From assembly GCF_958298935.1 (NCBI RefSeq), contig NC_084932.1, positions 20,935,501 through 20,999,500 of the forward strand: DNA of 64,000 nucleotides. Reading direction: 5' to 3'. The translations under genes were made by a program, and so were the position numbers. Of this stretch, positions 55,812 to 64,000 are shown piece by piece. The notes below the pieces were generated by a model, which was not told the DNA's origin, made no database searches, and was given only the letters and a program-made list of their open reading frames with translations. Numbering within the stretch: position 1 is the stretch's first letter; every line of letters begins with the position of its first letter. Origin of the DNA: Phragmites australis (Eukaryota; Streptophyta; Magnoliopsida; Poales; Poaceae).

Positions 55812-56496
55812 CACTACTATAGAACATGTCATAAGTATCCTTATCAGTATCGATTGTGCAAAAATCGCTACTGAAGACGTATCAGTGCTGTTTGTTAAAC
55901 TCCCGCGCGCGAAGAATGGCTGAGGAACCCACAACCGGCACTAATAATGAAGGAACCCACAACCGGCACTGATAATGAAGGGACTATCAGTACCAGTTCG
56001 TGTCATGAACCGCCACTGATAGTTGATGACAACCTATTTTCCGAAATTCATAACTTTTCATACGGTATCTGATAAAGATAAACTTTATATGAAAATTATA
56101 GCCTTCGATGAGATCTATAAATTTGTAGTTGACAAATTTTTCATTTGAAGTAATTTAGATGCCGAAATAATCATGAAAAACTTTCGGTAGGAGGGGTCAA
56201 AAGGAAAATATCTCATAGTACTATCAACAATGAAAGATAGGTGAGATGGTAAGGAACGTACGCGCGAGGGAGGAGATCGTGGCTTCAAATCCAACAGAAT
56301 GAACATGCGTAAAAAAATGCGACGACGGCGTGTGCGTGTGGGATAGCTCGGGCCTCGGTTGCTGGTTGGTTGCAAGAAATAATCCATTTTTTTAGCTTCG
56401 GAACGTTGATTTTTGGAACCGACTATCAGTGCCAGTTCCGGAACTGCCATTGATGGCGATTTTGAACCGGCATTGATAACTTGTTATGTGGTAGTG
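55812..56496. mobile_element. Small CACTA element, 685 bp, TSD TTG
   Basis: The left end CACTACTATAGAACATG at 55812 and right end, reverse complement CACTACCACATAACAAG, at 56496 share the CACTAC start. TTG flanks both sides (55809-55811 and 56497-56499). Subterminal AACCGGCACTGATA units match those of the 40879-41808 element. An internal duplicated ACCCACAACCGGCACT(G)ATAATGAAGG lies at 55928-55981. It contains the AACTTTATATGAAAATTATA module and a tRNA-like stretch. It sits about 360 bp beyond the P450 stop. Confidence 0.9.
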
Positions 56497-56499
56497 TTG

Positions 56500-56881
56500 T
56501 TAGCTTTTTATTTATCTCTATTTTTCAGGCTATTATGGCTTTAGTTCCTTCTTTATAAAAATAGACACAACTCTCCTACATATTATCTTATGTCTATATT
56601 ATTGATTTGATATCTCTATATCTATGATCTATGAAATATGATCATCAATCAATGCAAGTGTTAGTCTATGAATCATTATTGTCCCACGTTATAATATAAG
56701 ACTAGTAATCATTTAGAATAAAATCACAATAAAATAAAGAGCTTCATAAACAAGTCACGTACTTGCTAATCACTGTAAATGATAATTATCCAAGGAACCG
56801 AATAACAATATTATTAAAAATACATAAACATAGAAGTGATACAATCATCTCTATATTTGCCTCTAGGACATATCACCAACA
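56500..56881 (-). mobile_element. Copia LTR fragment
   Basis: On the minus strand it begins TGTTGGTGATATGTCCTAGA, close to the start of common grass copia LTRs (TGTTGGGGATATGTCCTAGA type). It runs toward the CACTA element at 56496 with AT-rich LTR-like sequence. The other end and a target duplication were not found. Confidence 0.5.
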
Positions 56882-56995
56882 TATTGTTTGCTATGACACG
56901 AGTGAGGAATGCGGTTTTGATCCACTTGGAGAAATAGTCTATTGCTACCATTGCATATCGGAGGTTGTCGGGTGCACGAGGGAATGAGCTGACAA
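56882..56995 (-). pseudogene. Gypsy (Tat-like) integrase fragment
   Basis: The minus strand encodes IVSSFPRAPDNLRYAMVAID and YFSKWIKTAFL, matching the integrase core segment 'MDIVGPFPxAPGxxKYxxVAIDYFTKWIEA' of Tat-lineage gypsy elements. It is a scrap about 38 codons long, cut on the right by the Tekay-like LTR and on the left by the copia LTR piece. Confidence 0.7.
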
Positions 56996-59502
56996 TGTCA
57001 ATTTCAAGCGCCTTGGGTCATCTCTAGTGCTTAAAACTTTATTTTTACCATTCCCTGGATCATTCGCTGGTAAAGAGAAGTCTTACAATAAGTGATACTA
57101 TAGTCATATAACAAAGGGAGTGGTAAAATAACTCCACCAAGCTAATAATACATAAAGGATCATACTAAGGCCCACGAGAAACACAATCCATGAAACCAGA
57201 GAGCACAACAAGACCAGCATGGTGATCGAGACCTATTCATCAGCCTCACCATCGGCGTCAGTGAAGTCCGAATCTTCCTCTAAAATCATAAGCAAAGGTG
57301 AGTACAAATGTATACAGCAAGTCCCAACCGTTGCCCTACATCTAGGGGTATAAATACATGCATGCAGTATTTGCCAGGGCAGGGCAATAAGTTTAACTTT
57401 TACGGAAAATCAAAGTTCATACCTGCAAGGGTTCATTTTCATAAAATGAGTTTTGTAAAAATACCATAGCATTAATATTAAATGAAAGGGGGTTTGGCCG
57501 TGGTGAAAATTCACCAAGACCCAAGTTTTAATGTTGCTGGACACTCCGTCCATAGCGATCCATGGCAAACAGTTGGACCTATTTGCAAAAACAGGCACAC
57601 CTTGCCCACTCAAACTCTAAGGAAATGCATACAACCCATGCTAGTTGTTATGACCAAACCATAGTTTGTTTGTGATCATGGACACAACTATTTAAATAGT
57701 TCTACCTCTGTAGAGTGGTACACTTTACCCACAAGTTGAGTTTGGTGAAAAACCACTGTCATAGTAGTTTGACTCAACAAAGCTATTACCCACCACAACA
57801 TTATCCACTAGCCACCTACGGGAGCTAACCAGGGGTTCCTGACCTTTATTAGGCCTCCAACTGGGTCAACAAGCATGCACCTACTTTCATTTGCTCCATG
57901 GCATCCTGTTCCACTCCTTCCTCTGGGCGACCAATAGACTAGCTGGTGGGGTTTAGACTAAGCTCTGACTCATAAAGGTTCGAGTGGCTATACTATGAAG
58001 ACTAGGTAGGATTTCACGCCAACTTAGTCCTTAGTTGAGCCAAGCAAACATCTTCACAATAAGCCTGCCTCGGAGGTAGCACTTAAACTACCAAGACATT
58101 TTCGAGTGGGAACCCTGATTTGCCCCAGCTCTAATAGGTTATCGCTTATTAACATTATCCGATAAGCCTTCCCATCCCAACAACTCACACAACACCAAAC
58201 CACTGGGTTTCACACATTTCACAAAACTAATTATGATTAAACATGAAATAACAGTACAGTACACAATCCTAAACATACTAGTATCAAGGGATTCGTCTTG
58301 GTGTATTTGATATTGCCGAGATGATAATTCTATGGTTATCGAGGTTATATATGGAGTGATAGCAATCATGTTGGCTAATTCTATAATAGGCCATAACTAG
58401 ATCAACAACTTAAATTATGTCGATAAATAATACTTATGCAATTATTCGGTGAAAAACGGCTGCTACGAGTTACGGTGATAAAACTGGATACAATATGATC
58501 AACGAGAGAAATAGATTGAGACTTGCCTTCATTGAAGTCCTCGAGGGGGTCCTTCTCAAATACTTGCATTCTCGGCTCCTCCTCCTCCTCCAACTCTCCA
58601 TTTTCTAAAATGTGAGCGCACAAACAACACAAATACACAATTAAATACAAAAAATAAAAATTAAATTGAAATAAAAATTAAATTGATGGAAAAAGATAGG
58701 ATTTGAATTTAGATGAATATTGGTGGAAGAATCATTAAAATCGGCGTTGAAATGGAGGAGACATGGGCTCCGGAAGTTGGCCAAAAAATAAATTAGGGAA
58801 AAAGAAAAGGGAGAATATTCCCTAGAATATTCTTTGGAAAAAGGATTTTAAGAAAAAGAGAAAATTACTATGCTAGGGTACTGTTCATTTAGCAGTTTAC
58901 TGTGCAACTGGGATTTTACTGTGCAAACAGTTTATCGGGCTATGCTGGGCTGGACTACTGTTTACTTGGGCTGCGCGGTTCGCTCAGGTCTGTAGGCATC
59001 ATGGCGAAAACACCTGGCACAAGAGGGGAGTGTGGGGAATCCATTTTGCATGGTGTTCGGATGAGGGAAGGGTCGGGGAGAGCTGGCGGTGTGCCGCCAT
59101 TGGTGCGGCTTGCCGAGCTAGTGGGGAGCTCGGTAGGGGGTGAGGGAGAAAGAGATTTGTGAGGGAGAGGGTGACAGGGCTTAGGTGGTGCTTACGGTGT
59201 CTCGTCAGTGGTAGAGCTCAGGTCGATAAGGAGATTGAGAGAAGGGGGCGATTGGAGCTCATCGGTGAGAAAAAGAGAATGAAGGAGGGGCTCCTTGCTC
59301 TGGGTGGATGATGAGCTACGAGGGGAGGAGGCGGTTTGGGGCTTCCCTATTATAGACGGAAAGAGGGAGGGGATAGGCTTGACAATCAACTGGCAATCGC
59401 AGCGGGCACCAGTCGTGGCATGCGGCTTTGGCTCTGCGGTGGGGCTGGCATCAACTTGCGCCAGTGGCCACGTGTGTGAGCACAGAGGGAGAGAGGGGGA
59501 GG

Positions 59503-59558
<56 letters not shown>

Positions 59559-60017
59559 AGGGGAGGCAGGTTGGTGGAGGGTGGTGACCTGCTATCGGGT
59601 ACGCAGCTCGGTCCATGCGGGCGCTGTGCACTCATCGCCGGTGCCTATGCGCAGCAACCTCGTAGAGCAAGGAGGGGCAACATGGAGGCAGAGGTGGCAC
59701 AACAACTTGCCATGGTGGTAGTGGCTGCCGGGGCTTGTGCGCGTGGAGAGCAGGAGGGGGGATTTGGCATGGCATGCGTGGCGAGAGGAGGAAGAAGGGT
59801 GTAGTTGGGCTAGGCCAGGGAGAGAGGGAGAAGGGGAGTGGGCCGGAAAGAAAGAAATGGGATGCGAAAAAGAGAGAAAAAGGAAAGGGATAGCAGACCG
59901 GATCAAAATGAGCCCAAAAGAGAGAGGGAGAGAGAAATGCTTCAAGATTTGATTTGAATTGATTTCTTTGAAATGATTTTTGAATTTTGAAATTTGGTAA
60001 AATTTTGGCATGTTACA
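56996..60017 (-). repeat. 3' LTR of the Tekay-like element
   Basis: The right edge is fixed by the polypurine tract and TGTAAC start; the left edge is tentative. It contains a GC-rich block (58960-59830), a (GA)n microsatellite and an AT-rich 5' third, as in the solo LTRs of this window. Confidence 0.6.
59506..59560. repeat. (GA)n microsatellite
   Basis: About 20 uninterrupted GA units at 59507-59549 within a longer GA/GGGA tract. Frames in both directions through it are artefacts. Confidence 0.9.
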
Positions 60018-60033
60018 AATATACCCCACTTAA
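60018..60033 (-). other. Polypurine tract of the Tekay-like element
   Basis: The minus strand reads AAGTGGGGTATATT directly before TGTAAC. It marks the 3' LTR boundary and confirms minus orientation. Confidence 0.75.
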
Positions 60034-61500
60034 AAGAATCTCGCTCTCAAGATTCGGGGTCTTCCTCAAGTAGATAGGGAAACTTTTTTCTCATGGCATT
60101 CTCTCGCTCTCATGTGGCTTCTGCTTTAGTGTGCCTACTCCACTATACATGACATAGGTGTCTCATCAATCATGTCGTTCGCTGGATGACTACATCAAAG
60201 ATCTTCACTGGAACTTCCTGATACTGGAGGTCATCATGAAGGTCCAGTGTTTCCACAGGGACATGCTCTTTTGTTATTCTCAGACACTTCTTCACCTGGG
60301 AGACGTGGAAGACATTGTGTACATCGGCCAATTCTTACGGTAGCTGTATCTGCTAAGCCACTTCACCAACTTTTCTTAGAACTTTGTATTGTCCAATATA
60401 CCGGGGAGCCAACATTCCACGGACTCAAAACCTCTGTGTTCCTTGTATTGGTGAGACCTTAAGGTATACATACTCTCCAAACTTGAAGTCCATGTCCCTT
60501 CTTCTTTTGTCAACATAGCTCTTCTGATAGGATTGAGCTGCCTTCAGCTTTTCTCTTACTTCTGCAACTCGGTCTTCTGCCTCTTTAATGAGGGAGTGTC
60601 CTAGTAAGGAACGCTTTCCAACTTCAGACCACATTAAAGACATTCTGCACTTTTAGCCATAAAGAACCTCTTTAAGCTGGCTTGGTAGCTATTATTGTAT
60701 GAGAACTCTGTATAGGCCAAACTTTTCTCCCAATCCTTTTCATATGTTAGGGCATAGGCTCTTAACATGTCTTCAAGGATCTAGTTAACCCTTTTGGTCT
60801 GATCATCGGTCTACGGATGGGCAGTGCTGAAGTCTAGCTTGGTTCCCATGGTTGTATGTAGGTTCTTCGAAAACTTTGAGGTGAACTGCGTACCTCTGTT
60901 AGAGACAATCCTGTTGGGGACTCCATGTAGCTTTACTATGTTGTCAATGTACAACTGGGCTAGCTTATCTCCACCATAGCTTGTTCTTTTGGGTATGAAG
61001 TGAGCAACCTTAGTGAGGCGCTCCACTATTACCCATACTGAGGTATTTCCCTTTTTTGTTTTAGGAAGTCTGACTATGAAATCCATGCCTACTCATCCCA
61101 TTTCCATACAGGGAACGATAGGGGTTGAAGTAATCCGACTGGCTTCTGGTGCTCTGTCTTGACCCTCTGGCAGGTATCGCATTGGGCAACAAATTTGGCT
61201 ATGTATACCTTCATCTCATTCCACTTGTATTTTCCTTTTTGGTCCATATAAATCTTTGTGGCACCGGGGTGGATGGAGTATGCTGAGTTGTGGGTTTCTT
61301 CTAGAATTACCTCCCGGGATTTCCTTTCCTGGGGTACACAGCCTATCCTTGTACCGTAAGATTCCTTTTCCATCTACACTAAAATTTGGAGCCTTATCTT
61401 CTCCGGTGTGTTTACGGATCTTCATCAATTCTAGATCCGTGTATTTGAACTGCTTGATTTGCTCATCTAGTGTAGGTTGTACACTTAAGTTGTGGATTTA
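60034..61500 (-). pseudogene. Gypsy integrase with chromodomain-like C-terminus
   Basis: The zinc-binding H2C2 region is at 61370-61100 (CDTCQRVKTEHQKPVGLLQP, with upstream HPGATKIY). The catalytic core is at 61086-60750 (MDFIVRLPKTKKG, VWVIVERLTKVAHFIP). The C-terminal part is at 60640-60040, with RRDMDFKFGEYVYLKVSP, then in another frame DVHNVFHVSQVKKCLR and a diverged chromodomain-like HDDLQYQEVPVKIFD. This order identifies a chromovirus of Tekay/Del type. Two of the three DDE residues are changed: SDRGTQF reads SNRGTQF (D to N, about 60890) and QTERVN reads QTKRVN (E to K, about 60795). TAG stops replace two likely Gln codons nearby. The copy cannot integrate. Confidence 0.85.
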
Positions 61501-62960
61501 GGCTTGAGATACTATCTGTAGGTTTAGCCTCTACATCTCTATCTGTAGTGGGGCACTTTAGGCCTCTAATTGATGGCAGTAAGCTTTTTGGCTTAAGGCG
61601 TCTACCACAACATTGGCCTTGCCTGGATGATAATGTATTTCTAGGTCATAATCCTTGCTTAAATCTAACCACCTTCTTTGCCTCAAGTTCAATTCTAGTT
61701 GAGTGAAGATGTATTTCAGGCTCTTATGATCTGTATAAATTTCACATTTGTTTCCAATTAAGTAGTGCCTCCAAATTTTGAGGGCATGCGCTACTGCTGC
61801 TAGTTCCAGATCATGGGTCGGGTAGTTCTACTTATGGGATTTGAGCTGCCAAGAGGCACATGCTACTACCCTACCATCTTGCATTAGGACACATCCCAAG
61901 CCTCACCTTGATGCATCATAGTAAACCACAAAGTATTGGTGGATGTTGGGTAAGACATGCACTAGGGCAGTTGTCAGCTTATCCTTTAGTTCCTGAAAAC
62001 TCTTTTCACAAGACTGTGTAAATTCAAATTTCTTTTCTTTCTTGAGTAGCTCAGTCATAGGTCTAACTATCTTGGAGAACCCTTCAATGAATCGGCGGTA
62101 ATACCCCTCTAATCCAAGAAAGCTTCTGATCTCATACACATTGGTTGGTTGCAGGCGGTGGGTGACAACTTCTACCTTCTCGGGGTCTACAATAACTCCT
62201 TCTATTGTTAGGGTATGGTAAAAGGAAGGCAACTTTCTCTAGCCAGAATTCACATTTACTGAACTTGGCATATAGCTTATGGGTTTTGAGTTTCTCCAGA
62301 ATCACTCTAAAATGTTGTTCATGCGCTTGGGCATTTTTATAATAGATCAGTATGTCATCAATAAAGACCACAACAAACCGGTCTAATTCCTCCATGAATA
62401 CCTTATTCATGAGGTTCATGAAGTGTGTAGATGCATTGGTTAGACTGAAGGACATTATTGTGAACTCATATTGTCCATATCTGGTTACAAAAGCTTTTTT
62501 TTGGCACATCCGTTTCTCTTATTTTCAGCTGGTAATAACCTGATTTAAGCCAATCTTGGAGAAGTACTTAGGTCCTTTTAGTTGGTCAAATAGGTCATCT
62601 ATTTTTGGCAAAGGGTACTTGTTCTTGATGGTTACTTCATTTAGGGATCGATAGTCCACACACATCCTCATACTTACATCTTTCTTCTTGACAAAGAGAA
62701 CTAGTGATCCTCAAGGTGATGAACTTGGTTTGATGTATCCCTTCTGCTGGAGTTCCCTCAACTATTCCTCGCTCGGCTAGCTCTCCGGCTGCCATGCGAT
62801 AAGGCCTCTTTGCTATGGGGGATGTTCCAGGGATGAGGTCAATGATGAACTCAATATCCCTGTCTGGTGGCATTCCAGGCAGTTCCTCCGAAAAGACATC
62901 CAAATACTCATTCACTACTGGTACTTCTTCTAGGGTCTTAGCCTCAAGATTATACACCAT
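61501..62960 (-). pseudogene. Gypsy reverse transcriptase / RNase H
   Basis: Read from 62960 downward: EELPGMPPDRDIEFIIDLIP and KRPYRMA open the RT domain. [15 protein letters not shown] lies at about 62600, then [20 protein letters not shown] and [14 protein letters not shown] (62390-62340, catalytic Asp pair kept). FLGLEGYYRRFIEGFSKIV starts the connection and RNase H follows with [14 protein letters not shown] at about 61740-61700 and [16 protein letters not shown]. The motif A region (expected KIDLxSGY) has a frameshift near 62555 and the Asp is lost; a second break lies in the A-run near 62500. Stops also occur at about 61830. Function would be cDNA synthesis; this copy is dead. Confidence 0.85.
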
Positions 62961-64000
62961 GGGGTTTGGCTTACCTTCAAGGGTATGATAGGTTATTTAT
63001 GTCCCTTCATGATTGGTTAGGGTCACTATCCTAGCTACACAAGCTATAATGCCCTCATGCTGGGTTAACCAGTCCATTCCAAGGATTACATTTATCCCTT
63101 TGGATTTAAGCTCCACTAGGTCTCCTAGGAATACTACCCTACTTAGAGTGATCCTTACCTGAGAGCATCCCAATTGACACTTAATGTCAGCTCTGGGTGA
63201 TCTGGTTATCAAGAGGTTTTTAAGTAAGACTGTTGGTATAGCATGCTGTGACACAAAACTTAATTATATGAAAGAGTGTGATGCTCCAGAATTAAACAGT
63301 ACTATTGCAAGTATTGATTTAACTAAAAGCTCACCAAGCACAAATCCAAGTGCATCCTGAGCTTCCTGCGCGTTGATGTGGTTGACGCAAGCTCGCTTGA
63401 AGGACTGCTGCGACCTCGCTGGCTAGCTGGGGGCGCGTGAGGTTCCACGGCTAGCCCCAGACATCACGAGCCGAGGTCCATTCGTAGAGTTAGACTGGAC
63501 ATGTACTCCCTGCCTGGCCTTACAGGGGCAGTTGACGATGAAGTGCCTGGTCTCACCACAGTTGAAGTAGGCCTTGTTTGGGTTGGTCACTTGGCCACTG
63601 TTGTTCTGCTTTGTCTTGGGATTGCTCTGGCTGTGGTAGGAGGGGTTGGGCTAATGTAAACTAGAGGCTGGAGTCCTGAATTGCATGGTGATCTGAGCTT
63701 GTTGCCGGGAGAAGGCAGGACGCTTGAATCTTTGGAACCTTTCCTGTTGCTAAGTCTTGTGAGCAGCAAACTTGCACTTCTTGTCCGTGTAAAATTTTGC
63801 CCTTGCTTCTTCTAACAAGATGGTCATGTTCATCATGTTGTTGAAGTCTGGATACATGTAAGGGGTCAAATGAGCCTTCAAGTTGCATTCTAGCCCTTTC
63901 TTGAACTTGTTCTATTTCTTTTTATTAGTTGATACTTCTTCTGGTGCGTAGAGGGATGGTTTAGTGAACTTGCAAATGTATTCATTCATGCTCATGTTCC
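62961..64000 (-). pseudogene. Gypsy gag and protease (5' end outside window)
   Basis: The minus strand from the window edge shows gag tail sequence (MNMTILLEEARAKFY at about 63840-63795), then the zinc knuckle at about 63570-63525, YFNCGETRHFIVNCP, where the first Cys of CCHC is Tyr. The protease active site at about 63300-63265 reads VLFNSGASHSF, with Asn in place of the catalytic Asp of DSGA. The retropepsin-like body continues with GINVILGMDWLTQHEGIIAC (about 63100-63045), the usual gypsy protease end. Stops interrupt the frame near 63720 and 63430. Confidence 0.8.

Larger units (their letters stand above)
56996..64000 (-). mobile_element. Tekay/Del-like gypsy retrotransposon, 3' LTR and most of the body
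   Basis: On the minus strand from the window end the order is gag, protease, RT, RNase H, integrase, chromodomain-like C-terminus, polypurine tract AAGTGGGG (about 60025-60032), then the 3' LTR starting TGTAACATGCC at 60017. The LTR's far end is placed at 56996 (TGTCAATTTC on the plus strand), inside the integrase scrap. That gives 3022 bp, similar to the 3.1-3.8-kb solo LTRs here. The 5' LTR is outside the window, so the duplication cannot be tested. Confidence 0.75.

Noticed and set aside
59192..59804. Long open frames of 147-169 codons on both strands
   Set aside because: They run through the (GA)n tract and GC-rich LTR sequence, and their proteins are Arg-Glu or Ser-Leu repeats.

Overview
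The window is plant nuclear DNA, almost certainly from a grass. It carries large CACTA (En/Spm) transposons with TNP2 and Ulp1-type genes, Tekay/Del-like LTRs of 3-4 kb, degenerate copia elements, and two sparse intron-bearing host genes. I see no bacterial, organellar or plasmid features, no rRNA and no functional tRNA gene. By my reading about 85% or more is transposable-element DNA. The only apparently intact host genes are a small secreted TPD1-like protein (minus strand, 18472-19122) and a CYP71-clan cytochrome P450 (plus strand, 51510-55451, three exons, 509 aa).

Layout. 1-1094: right end of a CACTA element whose body lies outside the window. 2093-12714: minus-strand copia LTR material. 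It includes an element with an LTR at 4727-7757, a decayed gag/protease/pre-integrase body and a partial second LTR at 12176-12714. A 1.36-kb solo LTR (5960-7322, target duplication GCATC) is inserted in the first LTR. 13992-16209: a 2.2-kb CACTA element without transposase that carries a minus-strand Ulp1-like peptidase pseudogene, flanked by remnants of another repeat family. 17211-19766: low-copy DNA with the TPD1-like gene. 19767-23555: a 3.8-kb solo LTR with perfect CATAT duplication.

25458-47018 is a nested stack. A decayed CACTA transposase gene (pieces at 26548-26960, 30711-30928 and 45885-46190) was interrupted by a 3.7-kb solo LTR (26966-30705, GAGGG duplication) and by a complete 14.95-kb CACTA element (30929-45881, AAA duplication). 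That element was itself hit by a 930-bp CACTA element (40879-41808, TGA) and a 3.1-kb solo LTR (42036-45137, AATGT). Removing each insert with one copy of its duplication makes the flanking coding sequence contiguous again, which supports the boundaries independently. The stack ends at 47018 against the truncated 5' LTR of a copia element (47019-51222).

51510-55451 is the P450 gene, beginning only about 290 bp after the copia 3' LTR. Downstream come a 685-bp CACTA derivative (55812-56496, TTG), a copia LTR piece, a Tat-like integrase scrap, and a minus-strand Tekay-like gypsy element. That element (3' LTR about 56996-60017, body to the window end) has lost catalytic residues in protease, RT and integrase.

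I found no convincing undescribed biological system. The most unusual signals are the dated nesting, a tRNA-like A/B-box module recurring in three CACTA elements of two terminal-repeat families, an internal array of subterminal-type repeats between the two genes of the large CACTA element, and Ulp1 cargo in a transposase-less CACTA element.
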